A DNA stretch of 64,000 nt from Cordia subcordata. Lineage: Eukaryota; Streptophyta; Magnoliopsida; Boraginales; Cordiaceae. Positions 34,772 to 49,700 of this stretch are shown here, piece after piece (position 1 is the first letter of the stretch; every line of letters starts with the position of its first letter). Under the pieces are notes generated by a model. It did not search any database and had not been told where the DNA came from. It saw only the letters and a list, made by a program, of their open reading frames with translations. The stretch is taken from assembly GCA_028554755.1 (NCBI GenBank), contig JAPTOF010000016.1, forward strand, positions 9,275,001-9,339,000, read 5' to 3'. The position numbers and the translations under genes were made by a program.

Positions 34772-37700
34772 ATGCATGTCGCTGTGGATCTCAATCTCAA
34801 CTGGTTCCTGCAATTCATCGTCACCGCATTGATTGTGGGTCTGGGATTGCACCGCCTGGTCAAGAACACTGCCTCCAAGTACTTCGTAGTTGACGCCACA
34901 TTCGATTCATCCTCTTCTTCTTCTTCTTCTTCTTCTTCTTCTTCTTCTTCCAATAATACTAACATTATTACTAATAACAAACACAAAAACATGGTGGACG
35001 CTTCTGAGCCTTGCGCTGTGTGTGGCAATTTCACCAAGAAGCGTTGCTCTCGCTGCAAAATGGTTAGCTACTGGTACGCAATTTTTAAAGATTCGTTTTT
35101 TTCCATTCTTGAATTTTACGTTACAAGAGAAAAGAAAAAATAAATAAATAAATAAAATTTGTGCTATATGTGTGGCTGCGTGTATAGATAATTATCCAAG
35201 ATATTCTCTTTTATGGATTAGTATTTATTCTGGTATTTAGCTATTTGTTCCATATGGGTTATTGATATGATTAAAGGGGGCTGGGGGTACAAGAACTAAT
35301 AAAAGGATTTAGGGTTACATGAAAAACAATGAATTGCAAGATGCTGTGATATCTATTTTGGAGTTTGAAGTAGATCATGGCGATGATGATCACTTCTCTT
35401 TAGCCTACCTCTAGTCATGCTTACGAAAACGAAATGTAGAGGTATGCCGGAATTTTTAGGGATTGCTTTAAATTAGAAACAAGACGGACTAAGCAACTTG
35501 GGTGATTAGAAGATGCTTTTTTATATGTGTGTCTTTGGGCTGTGTCGTCCCCAATTGGACATATCAAATTGCATATGGCTTGTAATTCTTGGTTCCCCTG
35601 ATGAGTAACCAGAAGCTGTCAGACATATGACATGTTTTTTCTTTTTCTTTTAATGATCCAAAATTTAACTTGAATCTGCTCTCTTTGTTGCATAAGATTT
35701 TCTTTTGACTCTTGATAATAGGAATAGATTTATGAGGCCCCGAAGATTTGTTTTGCCACATACTTTTGCTCCTATGGACCCTTTTGGATTGACTTTTTTC
35801 AAAAGCGTTTTTTTTAAGAACTTTTGAAAAACAGCTTTTTTTTGAAAAGTTGAAAATTTTGGTTTTTAAAAAAAGCTGTATTTGAACTTTTTTCAGAGTT
35901 TCAACTTTTTTAGAAGCCAAATCAAATAGTTATTGCAAATTTAATATAACTTTTTTAGGGAAAAAAGTGCTTTTTTTCTGAAAAAAACACCAATCCAAAC
36001 AGGCTTATATATTTCACATCCAGGTGACATTGGTTGCTTGATGCGTGCTTTGCAGCATCTAGTTATCCTTTTTCTTATTCTATCTATTTGCTCCATTTTT
36101 ATCATTGGCCTTTCTAATTTTACTTATTCTATATATTCTCTTTTTTGTGGTGTGGGATGTTCCCTCTTCTTCTTTATAAGATTTTTGTGTCAGTGCCTTG
36201 CTTAGTTTCCATTTTCTCCGTATTTTTCAGCTCTGAGGCTTGCCAAAGATCGCATTGGCAATCTGAACATAAGACAAAATGTAAGAAGCTTCAGACATTA
36301 GGCAAAGCTGATGCAAAGAAGTCTGCATCCGCATGGCGAGGAAACAAAGCTTCTGCAGCAATTTCATTAGTTCCTTCCACAGGCACTTCTAAAACACTAA
36401 ATCAGTCAAACAGGGTACGTGAACCTCATATATAAATTGTTTCCTATGTTAGTTTGTAGGAAGATGTCATCATAAAGTGCAATCTACTCATGTGTGTAGA
36501 TACTTTTCCCCTATGAGGATTTCGTGAAACTTTTTAACTGGAATAGCCCAGGCTTCCCTCCATGTGGGCTTTTGAATTGTGGGAACAGGTATGCTTATCA
36601 TATTGATTTCAAGCTTAAAATTTCTGCAAATTTTTGTTGCACATTCCAAAATTGTAACTGACAGAGGTATACTCAATTTTGTCCCTTTGCAGCTGCTTTG
36701 CCAATGTTGTTTTACAATGTCTTGCTTACACTAAGCCACTTGTTGCCTACTTGTTGGAGAAAGGCCATAAAAGAGAATGTAATTGTAATTTCATTTGTCA
36801 AATTTTATGGCTCACAGTTTGTCCACAAATTTCTATGTGAATCATTACGTGGTTATGATTTATTTTTCTTGGTTATCAGGCAGGCGGAATGATTGGTGCT
36901 TCCTGTGTGAATTTCAAACTCATCTGGAAAAAGCAAGCCAAAGTCTGCATCCCTTTTCACCTATTAACATTCTTTCACGATTGCCAAATATTGGAGGTAA
37001 TCTTGGTTATGGGAGTCAGGAGGATGCCCACGAGTTTATGAGGTTTGTATTAATTTATTTGGACTGTTCATCTCCTATATCTTATGATCCTATCTGAAGA
37101 GTTTTATGGCAAAAAGGACAAACTAATTGACTGAAACTCAATTATTGTCAGGTTTGCAATTGATACAATGCAGTCTGTGTGCCTTCAAGAATTTGGTGGA
37201 GAAAAGGCTGTTGATCCTAGTTCACAAGAGACCACCCTAATTCAGCATATATTTGGAGGTCACCTTCAATCTCAGGTAGCCTTTTGAGAATGCCTAAAAT
37301 TTTAACTTCATCTCCTCTGTTGTTTGGTGAATAAGTGTGTGAAAGATCATCAGAAGTGGCTGACCTCAAGGGTGTTATTACCTACTCCCACTGCTGAGGA
37401 TTGTTGAGACTCCCTCTTAATCATGATTTAACATGCTTCTAGTGCAATTTTTCATTTAAATGGTGATGGGCAACATACATTCAAATTCTCTAACATGAAC
37501 TTCATATTTAGAAATACTTCGTCTTGTGTGCTTGTAAATATAATTTTGCCTGTAGGTTCTGTCTTTTTACAAGTACTAATTTTCTCTCAGCTTTCATCTA
37601 AATCTATGTTCATTGCCTTCTTTTCTTCAGGTTATATGTACAAAATGCAATAGCATATCAAATCAGTTAGAAAATATGATGGATTTAACTGTTGAAATTC

Positions 37701-40700
37701 AAGGGGATGCTGCATCTTTGGAAGAATGCTTAGACCAGTTCACTGCTAAAGAATGGCTTCATGGAGAGAATATGTACAGATGTGATAGGTGGAGTCTTCT
37801 TTTTAGATATCAAGTGATTGTGTTTCCTGAATTTAATTCCTCTTCAACTTTGTGTGCTCCCTTTGCCTGTTATTCTTTTGAATATTGCTAGTAATCCATT
37901 TATGGTCTTTAATGTCACAATTTAACCAAGAGTGCAGAACTATCTGCTGAATATAGTCTTCTCTAGTTTCAGAGATTGGTTGAGAGTTACTATACTTGGT
38001 CTCTTAAAACTGAAATTTTCCAAGATAGAAATTATTGTCATTTCCTCTGATTTGCTGCTGTCTCCTTTCTCTACATGTTAATCAAGTCGAATTTGTTTTC
38101 CTTCCTGTACAATAGTCAACTCATTATCAGGTTCCAGAAGAAGCCAAAGTGCATTGTTCTTTATTTACTTAATTTCCTTCTTCACCACGGTCAATATCTC
38201 CATTATGATGAGTTTCTTTTCTAAGTTAAGCCCAAGTGCTTGCGAAGGATTGTGCATTTTTGGCTATTGTTTATGGAATAAGTTAGATTACAACCTAAAT
38301 AATTGAACACTTGTCATAACTAACTTGGTTCTGTGCCATGCTGATATTTCCACTGATAATGAGAATGTCTTAAACTGCAGATGCAGTGACTATGTCACAG
38401 CGTGGAAGCGCCTTACCATCCAGTTGCCACCAAACATACTCACAATTGCATTGAAAAGATTTCAGGTGTCCTCTAATTTACTTGTCAAATTTTTGGTTTT
38501 CAGAAGCTTTCCGTTGGTTAATAGTTCTTGAGGCACACCTGATGTTTTTACTGCAAAACCTAAAGTTAAAGTGTATGGTAATTATTAGGTAGAATATGAC
38601 AGTTAAGTATGAGAACGAGGGTCAGCTATCCAGATGCATGTGGTTGCAGGCATATTTAAATTTCGAACTGGTCAGAGTGAGCAGTTGTCAAGTTTAGAAT
38701 GTTATTTGGTATTTTGTCTAATATGACAAGTCTGTACTTACCGCTCTATGATCCAGAAGTTTTAAGGATGAAAGAACAAGTAAACACTCACAGAGACATC
38801 AAGCAAGAAGCAAAATCCTCTTGCTTTTTTGATGGTACAGATAAATGTTGCTGACAAACTGAACTTATATTGCGGAACATAGTATGACATTACATTTACA
38901 TAGATGAGCCTTATTGATGGTTTAATACTCCTTACTGAAATTTTAGTGTAATGGACAGTGAAATCTTTTGAAATCCGAAAGATACATATCCTTTTTCTGG
39001 TCATGCCACATTTTGTGAAGTGCCAAAGTATGAGCTTTTATCCTTTTAGGATAGACAATAGTTACAAGATTCAGCCAAACCCCCTGGAACCACATATCAG
39101 ATTGCACGTCCCTATTTGTACCAAAACACTAGGAGTCACATACTAGTTCCCTGAAGTTGGTGAATTGAGCAGCTAAGCTACCAGGAGCTCATGCAAGAGG
39201 GGAAAGGGATGCAAAAAGTAACTTGAAGTCTTTGTTTGTTTCTAGTTTTTTGTTGGACCAAGTTAAAGTACTAGTTCTATTTTTCTTTGTCTTGAGTTTA
39301 TATTTGAAGAAATTTAGAGAGAGAAATAAAATGATTTCATTGATTCCAATTTGTGAATGATAAGTACATCTCTCTATTTATAGAGAGTACATGATTTGAG
39401 TACTTATGCCAGCTGGACCACTAACTAACTGTAATGATTGACATAACTAACATATCTAGATGCTTCTAAAATCCTTATCAGCCCCCTGCAAACTGACCTT
39501 GGAAAAGAAACCAACGGCAGTTTGGACCTAAGTATAGTGAACTGCTGTTGAGGCAAGCTCTGGTAAAGAGATCAGTCACCTGGTCTTTAGAGGAGATGTA
39601 AGATAGCTTTAAAAACTTTGAGATAACTTGCTCCCTGGCAAAATGATAGTCTATTTCAATATGCTTAGTTCTGGCATGAAAAACAGGATTTGTGGCTAAT
39701 GCCATGGCAGACACATTATCACAGTGCAAAACTGGAGCAAAAACAGGAATTGCCAAGTCTTGAAACAAATAAGACGACCACTTTAGTTCTGAGGTTGAAT
39801 GAGCCATAGCTCTATATTTAGTTTCAGTTGAAGACCTTGCTAATGTAGTTTGTTTCTTGGAACACCAGGAGATAAGGTTAGGTCCCAAAAAGATTGCATA
39901 ACCTGATGTAGACTTTCTACCAATAGAGTCTAAGGCCTAGTCAGAATCACTGAAGGCATGTAAGTTCAAAGGCCCTGACTGAAAAAACAACCCCTGTCCA
40001 AGTGTAGCCTTGATGTACCTCAGTGTTCTCTTAAGAGCTGTAAAATCTGCCAATGTGGGAGCATGCATATGTTGACACAAAGAGTTAATAGCAAACTACA
40101 AATCAGGCCTTGTCATAGTGAGGTATTGTAAGGCACCAACTAAGCTTCTAAACTGAGTAGGGTTTGCATACAAAATTTGATTATCTGCAGTCTTGAGTGT
40201 TGCCTTAGACAATGTGGGTGTAGTTACAAGAGCACAATCAATCATGCTTGCTTGTTTTAGTAATTGCTTGGCATATTTTGTTTGATGCAATATGAGACCC
40301 TAAGATGAATGATGCACTTCTATGCCCAGGAAGTAGGATAAAGATCCTAGATCTTTCATGGAAAATTGTGAGATCATGACCTGTAATAGGTCTGAAATAA
40401 AAATGGAAGAGCTCCCTATCAATATGATATCATTTACATACACTAGAACTAGTGTAAAGTCAGTTGCAATATGATGTATGAACAAAGAGTTGTCTGCTGC
40501 ACTGATTTTGAATCCCTAACTTAGGAGAAAATTTGACAGTCTATGATTTGGGGCCTGTTTTAGGCCATATAGAGACTTTCTTAACTTGCAAACATGATCT
40601 GGCTTTGTGACATCCTGAAATCCTTGTGGTTGTACCATATAAACTTCTTCTTCTAGTGTACCATGCAAAAATGCATAGGATACATCTAATTGTTTAAGTT

Positions 40701-43700
40701 CCTAGTTATTATGTAAAGCCAAGGAAATGACAGTCCTGATTGTTGGACTTTTGACTACAAGACTAAAAGTCTCTTAATACTCAACACCTTGTTCCTACAG
40801 TTACCCTGTGGCCACTAACCTGGCCTTGTACCTAGCAACACTACCATCTGCATTGGTCTTAATTTTATACACCCACTTTGATCCTATAGGAACTCTGCCT
40901 GAGGGTAACGGAACTAACTCCCAAGTGTGTTGATCTTGAAGAGCTTTAAATTCCTCTGTCATAGCCTTCATCCAACATTGGTATTTAGCTGCCTCCTTAT
41001 AAGTCATAGATTCATGATCAGTTGGTGTAGTGATAAGACTGTGTAACTGATACAATGGAGATGGAAAACAACCAGTCTTTGACCTGGTTAGCATAGGGTG
41101 ATGGCTTTGTGGAGCTAAGTTATGAAAAGGTTCAGACTATGGATGATTAGAATTAGGAGAAGATGAGGAAGACTCTATGGAAGATTGTTCAGACAGATGA
41201 GGAGATAAGGTTGGTGGACTGTTTGATGAAGGTGAATGTGAATTTGTTGGAGATGAATGAGATATTGAAGGTAATAAAGGTGGAGTAGTAGTAGATGAAC
41301 GATGGTTAGTGTGCATACTAGAATTAAGAGACTGATCCTGAAATATTAGTCCTGGTGTGGAAAGAGAAGAAGAATGATGGGCAGAAGAATGACTTGAATC
41401 ATGACTATCATAATTTGTAGGATAAGTAACAAAAACTAGAGGATAGGAAGGTGTAGACTCATGCAGGTCAATTTCTGGTATTGAATACAAGAACTGAGAC
41501 AATGAAAATGATGATGACACAGTGTCTAAATAAGGAAAAACATTCTCATTAAATCTGACATGCCTGGAAACAAGAAGTTTGTGGGTTTTAATTTCCAGAC
41601 ACTTATAGCCTTTGGTATGTGGACAAAAACCTAAGAACACACATGGTGTGGACCTCAGCTCAAGTTTTGTTTTGGTGTATGGCCTAAGCCAAGGATAGCA
41701 AAGGCAGCCAAAAGGTTTTAGATGATGATAATCAGGTGAAACAGAATACAGAACTTTATATGGAGATTTGTTTTGGAGAGTAGGAGTAGGCATTCTATTG
41801 ATCAAATAGTTAGCCGTAGAAATAGCTTTTAGGCAAAATTTTTAAGGTAGATGATTTTGATGAAGTAAGGCTAGAGCTGTCTCAACCAAATGTCTATGTT
41901 TTCTTTCTACTCTCCCATTTTGTTCTGGTGTATAGGGGCAGGATGTTTGATGAATAATACCCTTGGCTTGTAAGAACTATTTAAAATTGTTGTTTAGAAA
42001 TTTAGTTCCATTGTCAGTCCTTGTCATTTTCAGAGTAGCTAGAAACTGCGTGTGGATCATGTTGTAAAAGCTTTGAAAGATAGAAAATACTTCTGATTTG
42101 AATTGCATATGATAAATCCATACAAATCTAGAGTAATCATCAACCAATGCTAGATAATACTTGTACCCTTTATTAGATTCAACAGGGGCAGGGTCCCATA
42201 CATCAATATGTAGAAGTTGGAAAGGTACAGTAGACATAGAACTAGACAATGGAAAGGATAGCCTATGAGATTTTGCTAAACTGCATGATTCACACTGTAT
42301 TGATGAAGTAGGAAGATGAATGTTGAGAAGCTTTTAAAGTGTTTGTGCTGTTGCAGCTGAGGGATGGCCAAGCCTTTTGTGCCACAGTATAGCAGCCTCT
42401 GATGTTGACATGGCTGTGAGAAGTTTGGCAGGAAAAGGACTAATGGACTTTACAAAAAAACTAGTGGAGGATAGACTGTACAAGCCTTGTTTACAAAGGG
42501 CCTTGTACAGAAGAGCTTGAGTTGAATTGTCCAAGATTTGCACCTCCTTAGCATTAAAAAGGAGAGTACAATTATTATCCTAAGTCAATTTAGAAATGGA
42601 AAGAAGATTTGTAGAAACAGTGGGCGCATAAAGTGTACTAGGAAGAACTAGACAGGTAGAAGGTAAAAAGATGTTACCATTCGCTGTGCCATGAATAGGC
42701 AAAGCCTGGCCATTACCTACTGCAACTGTTTCTGTCCCAGTATATGGTTGATAAGAGTGCAATTGATTCATATCATTGGTGACATGAGCATTTGCCCCAG
42801 AATCTAGAACCCACTGCTGATAATCTCCTTGTGACTGTCTAGTTTGTATCAGCAATGCTTGCTTGCTAATAGTTTGAGACTGATATTTCTTATTATCAAA
42901 CCTATGCCAGCAATTTATAACAAGATGATTTGGTTTTCCACAAATTTGACAGAAGATTTTGCTAGCAGAACTTGTAGTATGTGAGTTTTGAAGACCAGGT
43001 TGCTGAGAAGTAGAATTCTGAGGAGAGGAACCAAGAATACCTTGCCCAGAATTTCCTGAGTTATATGAGTTTCCTCTTCCTCTTCCATTTCTGCCTCCTC
43101 TGTTATTATAATTGACTCTGTCTCTAGCTTGATTACCCCTAGATTGAGTTTGACTATATAGTGCAGTGTGCACATTCTGAGCAGTAGAGTCACCTAGCAC
43201 CAATCTTTGGTCTAATTTCATATGTAACTCCTCAGAGATTAACAAAGAAGACAGTTCTGCCACTGTTATTTGAGTAGGTCTAACCCTAATAGATGCTCTA
43301 AAGAGTTATACTCAAGAGGAAGTCCTCTAAGTATGTACATACCCAAATCCTCCTGAGTCACCACTTCATTAACACTTGCTAGCCCATCAGTTATAGTTTT
43401 AACATGATCCAGATAGGCTTGCGTAGTATTGGCTCCTTTGGAGAGATTTAGCAACTAAACTTTTAACTAATATATATGAGACCTTGTGAGAATTAAACCT
43501 ACTGTGTAATGTATTCCAGACCTCAGTTGAAGTGTCTAAGTGTAATACTTGATTTTGCACAGCAGGAGTCATTGTATTAAACAAACAGGACTTCAGGTAA
43601 TCATCATATGTGAGCCACGATCACAAGCTGGATTTGGAAAAGAATTACCTGAGCCATCAGTAAGTTCCTTGAGAGGACATTGAACTTTGCCAGTAACATG

Positions 43701-46700
43701 ATCAAGAAGTTTACCAGCTCTCAAAGCAATCTGAATTTGTGACTTCCAAGCAATAAAGTTTGTATTATCTAATTTGTAGATACTAAATTGCCTAGATTCT
43801 GAATTAGAATCTTCAAACCCAAAGGAAGATCAATTGATCCATCAGACCTTGAGGAAGAAGCATTGAAGTAGAGAATGAAACTTGGAGATGAAAAATTTGT
43901 TGAAGATTTCAGAAACTAAACCAATAGATGTTGTCGCCTAATAGATTCAAGCCTTCGATTAGAGTTTGATGAAGATCGCAAGCTGGGAAGATGGATTTTG
44001 AAGGAGTTCTCACTATCGAGAAACCTTAATTTTCTATTTAGAGAAGAACACTAAGTGTTCGAAAAAAAAATATAACCAGTAAATGACCCTAGGCTCTTGA
44101 TACGATGAAGAAATTCAGAGAGAGAAATAAAATGATTTCATTGATTCCAGTTCTTGAATGATAAGTACATCTCTCTATTTATAGAGAGTACATGACTTGA
44201 GTACTTATGCTAGCTAGACCACTAACTAACTATAGCTGTACCACTAACTAATTGTAATGATTGACATAACTAACATATCTAGATGCTTCTAGAATCCTTA
44301 TCAATATTACTTATTAAAAAAATTAACTTAGCAATGAAATTTGGATTTTGGACTTTAATTAAACTTTTGAGCAGATTCTTTTTAGTTAAGGAAAATAAAT
44401 CACCACTCTACGTAACTTAATAATTCTTCACAACGTACCATGAACCCAATTAGCATACTGGAGAAGTATACCTCCAACATATCGTAAAACTCCTAAGCCC
44501 TGTACGTGGCATCCGAACTCATACCACGACTTGAGACGTATTGCCAATCTGGTCGCTATGGGATAGACACCTAGGCTTTTTTATGCTTTGCATTTTTTGA
44601 TATGTGGTTTATACCCTGATAACAAATGTAAGTCGCCTAACTGAAGTTACATACTTACTGTTGCTTCCTCTTTCATCTCTATCTCCTATTCCCCTTCTTT
44701 ACTCACATACTCTCTCATGGTTGTAAGTAGCTATACTTATCTTCTATACGTCAAGTGCAAGAAGTAGGTATATTTTTATTGCTTTTCAAAGAGAAGTATA
44801 CTATTTCTAGTGCTTGTATAGAACTTGTGTTCGGCTATCTTTTCCTGATTGTAATAATCAAATTTGTTTTTGCAGAGTGGGAGATTTGGAAAACTGAATA
44901 AGAGGGTGACCTTCCCAGAAACATTAGATCTTAGTCCTTATATGAGTAAATCAGGGGATCATAGTAATATTTACAAGTTATATGCAGTTATTGTTCATGT
45001 AGATATGCTGAATGCCTCATTTTTCGGCCACTACATCTGTTACGTCAAGGATTTTTGTGGGAACTGGTACAGGGTTGATGACTGTAAGGTACAACTGTGT
45101 ACTTCGATCTGTCTCCTCTCTTCTCCCTTTCCAAGCAATATTTTGTGATCCTGAGTTTGCAGGCCTGGACCAAGATTGTATCTCAGTATTGGTATCATTT
45201 GTATTCATTATGGTTGATTTCTATCTTTTTGCCTATAACATCTTTTATCCTTATAAACCAAGACAATGAACTTGTTAATGTCCTGTTTGCATCAAGGTTT
45301 ATGACTTCTCTGCCTTGTTAGTTATATTCAGACTCTAAGAATGATTTGACCATAGTTACTGGATTTGTGGTATCTTCTGAGTCATGGTACTAGTTTTGGT
45401 ACAGGATACAATACTTAGGAGTTTATGGGCTTTGATGGGTATTGACTTCTTTGGTATGCTAATAGGGCTCATGGTAGACTACGAACCGTTGGATTTGTTT
45501 ACAAAATGTTATGTAGGGCAGTGATATTTTCTGTTCGATATGTATTTATACATCAAGCACAGTACACAAAAATGCAAACCAGAAAATCTCTGTATCCTTA
45601 ATTTGCAATATGCCAAATAAACTTTATACTATGTTCTTTTCACATCCAAGGCTCTTTTTGTTTGCCGGAAACGATTCTACAGGAAAATGTTTTCCCAGCT
45701 TTTGGATGTTTGGCATGCAATGGAAAATTGGTCAAAGGAAAATGATCTCCGGTCAGAAAAAGTGGCTAGCGGTGTTTTGATGAAAATGTAAAGACATTTT
45801 CCATGAGAAGAAAAGCTTCTCTTCTTTGCTTGTTCACCAATTTTATTAATTTTTTATTTTATTTTTTATATTTTATTTTTATTTAAATATATAATTTTAA
45901 TTTAATTTTTCAATTTTATTAATTGATTAATTCTAATTTATTACTTTTAATTTTTATATTTTGTTTTAATTCAAATTGTTTATTTTTATATTTTAAGTCT
46001 TATATTTTATTTTAATTTTTATATTTTTATATTTTTATTTGAACTTTTTATTGATTTATTAATTTTAATTTTTTTAATTTAAATAATATATTTTTAAGTA
46101 CAAAATACATTTTATTTATAAAACTTTCTCTTTTCCAAATATGACTACCAAACACCGAAAATATTTTTCAGTATGACAACCAAACACCAGAAAATATTCT
46201 GTTTTCCAGGAAAATGTTTTCCCCAGAAAACATTTTCTCCCAACAAGTTATTTTCCTACAAACAAACGGAGCCCAAATCTAATAGAAATTTAGTGAACTG
46301 GAATGTGAGTTGCAGCATTTTGGTACTCAAATTTATTGTGAATTGAGATCTGCAACCCGGGCTGCAGTTCCAACAGATAGGACGCATCTGATAACCACAG
46401 ATTTGAGCCCTTGTTCCACTGTGCCTTTGCTAGCTTTTACATTTCTTGGTTATGTATCTTTTGATCATTCTTCAGATTTGCCTGTGATGAACATTTAGAA
46501 TATGTGCTTTCTTTATTTTTACTTTTTTTGTGTTTCAGATGGTCAGTTTGTGTATTTGTCATTCACAAGTTTGGCATCTAAACTGAGGAAATCTATTAGT
46601 TGATGAATACTTGTAAGAAGAATATGTTACCTCACTTTAGTATGTTAGGCATCATGACAAATGACCAGTCCTAGTCTATCCCACTGTCCCCCCATCTGTG

Positions 46701-49700
46701 ACCTCACTCCATCCCCCTCCTGGCATCTTTATTCTTTATGTTAAGAAAAGCATAACAAATGCTAGTTGTCATATCCAGACACTACAAAATATGTGACGCA
46801 TCATTACTTGAGTATGTTTTACGGTCTCTTTTGCTACCTTCTGCATGGTTTATGTATGATCCGGATCACTCGTTTGATTTGTGAACAGTGTTCAATGAGA
46901 TTTGTAGCATTTGTTGTATTTCATTTTTTTTTTTTCATATAGTCAATATTGTTGTCAAGTTAACTGAATGAAAATGAGCAATAGCAGATGAGTAATAGTA
47001 CATTCCTGACTCCTTGACTTTTCCTCCAGGTTGTTAGAGTTGATCTGGATGAGGTACTGTCTCAAGGAGCTTATATGCTCTTGTATAGTAGGTAACACCT
47101 CTCATTTGAATGCTCTTGATGTTAGGCTCTGAAACGTTTCAGCACTTTGATAACAGAATTAAATGTTAATTGATGGCATGAGTTCTTAAGCCTTTTCTGA
47201 CTAGAAAAATGTTGTTGAGTCTTTTGCAGCAAATTCTTGAACTGTGGACAACAAATGACTTCAGTAGTCTCATTAGGGATAATTGTTCAGTTAATCTCCA
47301 TTAGTTCTCGTTTTTTAAGATAGTCCTCTTTGTTCCATAAAAGTACAAATTAGTACTCAATGTTTACCAGATATGGCAAAATTGGGCCCTGCCATTAACA
47401 ATCGGTTAATGTTGAGGGAAAACTAGTGAAATGACCTAATTGTCCTTGCATAGTTTTGTATATTATCAATATGTGCTTCGGGTGAATATTGTGGAATGCT
47501 CCCAATGTTACCACCATTTTCATGTTAGTCCCCATTGTTCAGTAAAATGCTAATCAGTTTGCAATAAAAACCAAATGTGGGCAAATCAATTTCTACCGTT
47601 AAAAATATAATAAACAACACAATTTCACAGGCACCATACAGATATATTTGTGTATATACATACAAGGTGTGAGTATGTAAAAATATGTGCGTGAGTCTGT
47701 GTGGGTAGGTGGGCGAATTTATATGTACATGGCTCTGTGTGCGTGTTTGGCAGAGTTGAAGAGGGGGGAAGGAGAAGCAGAAAAAAGTTTAGGAAAAAAT
47801 AAGTGAGAAAATGAAAAGTATTGGGATTATTATTATTATTTTTTTTTCCAAAGGTTGGGGATTAATTTTGTGACATAAAAAGGTTTTTAACTGTATGGAT
47901 GAAGCCTGCTACATTCAGGAAACATATGCCCTTTTCACAGTTTTTGAAATATTAAACACTAACTTGAAAATTAGTTGTAACATTGGGGACCACCTGCATA
48001 ATTTAGCTGAAATTAAGAAAGTTGTTCTGGTTTTGTTGTTTGATGGGTTTTACGAAAATGTAGAAATGGTGATACTTGCGTCCTATAGCTACAGAAGTGT
48101 ATTTGCGCTTGAGGTAATAAGCTGTAACTTGTAGAGATTTACCGTGTGAAGCTATTGACATGGATATTCTTTAGCTAAAGAAGTATTGTTGGGCTTCATG
48201 TGGGGATGAGACATTTATTATGCCATGCCTCAATGTGATGGGGATTGTTCCATCTGCTTATGCCAAATAAATGGACTCTTTTAAGCACTCTTCTTGAGGT
48301 CCTTGTGCAACCAATTTTCCCTGCTTGTTTCACCTTCTGCTGGTTTTTTTTTTTTTTTTTTTTTTTTTTGGTGAAGTCTGTAATTTGGACCCGTTAGACA
48401 TTTGTCGTATCCCTAAATCGTTGTCATAGACAAAGGGGGTCTGAGCTCCCAATGCCCATTTATTTCAAATATTAATCCAGCCATTTGTTCTTTAAATGAT
48501 ATTCTATATTGTTACTTACATCTGCTCGTCCGTGTAAACACTTGTTGAAAATTATCCAGTTCTAGTTTCGGTTAGTGATCAAGTATGGATACAGGAGTTT
48601 TGCTGCTTTACTTCTTAGGTTTATGTGAGATGCAAACTTGATTGACAGAAAATGATCTTCTTTTCTTTTGCTTTAAGCAGGGTCTGTCCTCGACCAACAT
48701 GCTTATATCCTGTTGAATCTAAAAGAGAAGGGATTAAGAAAAATTTAGGAGAAACTGAAGAATTTCACCCTTCCCCAAAAGAAAATGCTGAATGTCTCTC
48801 TGTGGAGGAGAGTCATGATAGTGCTACTGATTCCTGTGCGCTGCCATCTACTATGAGGTCAGTAACAGAGATAACTTATTCTGAAGAAGAGTTTTCTTGT
48901 GCAACAAGTTCAGAAGATGTGAAAGAGAAAATAGATATGGTAGATTCTGGGACAAGTCCATCTGGTTTAAAGGATGTTATGTATACTGAGGGCGGATCTT
49001 GCACTGCAGATGAAATAGATGCTTCTTCACTTGGCCTACCTCACAAACCACAATCCGGTGATTCCTTAACCTGTACATATTCCAAGGAAGCTAATGCTCT
49101 GAAGCTTGAACCAACCTGCCCCATTTCTGATGTTGAAAATGAATCTGGAAGAATGAAAATCGATACAAGTAATTGTATTGCTTATTCTTCAAATGAGGAC
49201 TCTTTCCTCAGTCATAACAGTGTCTCTGAAAAGGTTGAAATGCCTTTAGATATCTCCACTTCTTTAAGTGAAACTGGACATATCTTGCCAGCTTCTTGTG
49301 GTACTTTACATGGAGCGAGGAAACCAGAACAAACTGATTGTTCTGGAACGAAAATAAACCCGTTATTCCCTCCTGGTTTTCTCAGGACAAGCACACAGAA
49401 GAACTGTATGACGAAAGATCTTGAAGTGTTGGAGGAACACGGCGAACAAGCTTGTTCTAGCAACTTCTCTGCCCCAAGTTTTGGATCGGCCAACCCTAGT
49501 ATGTGCTGTCCAAATGGTGTAATAATAGATAAAAGAAAGCCTTATTTTGGTTGTGAAGATGAATCAACTTCTAGTACTTTGAGCAAACAAGCTGAGGTCC
49601 CCCAACATGCAACTTGGATGAGCTTGGACGAATCTACTGAAGCCATTGACCTCCAAAACGAGGATCCAGGTCCTGTAGCTTTGAATGAGAGCATCAATAT

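Larger units (their letters stand above)
39305..44303 (-). mobile_element. Ty1/copia retrotransposon (4999 bp) in UBP intron 8
   Basis: It is complete at both ends: LTRs 39305-39480 and 44106-44303, both TGAAGAAATT...CCTTATCA on the plus strand. The initiator-Met-like primer site is GCTCTTGATAC (44093-44103, one extra base). A polypurine tract adjoins the left LTR (39481 on, minus strand GCAGGGGGC). It runs antisense to the host gene. Its pol is broken, so it is immobile without help. The host exons on both sides keep reading frame, so the gene tolerates it as intron sequence. Confidence 0.93.
39300..44308. repeat. Target-site duplication ATATT around the intronic copia element
   Basis: ATATT at 39300-39304 and again at 44304-44308, immediately outside the two LTRs. 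Confidence 0.9.

Noticed and set aside
34630..35058. Minus-strand Glu-rich frame over UBP exon 1, and the Leu-rich plus-strand frame at 34890-35147
   Set aside because: Both are other-frame readings of the TCT microsatellite and exon 1. The frame at 34772 carries the MYND finger and joins later exons.
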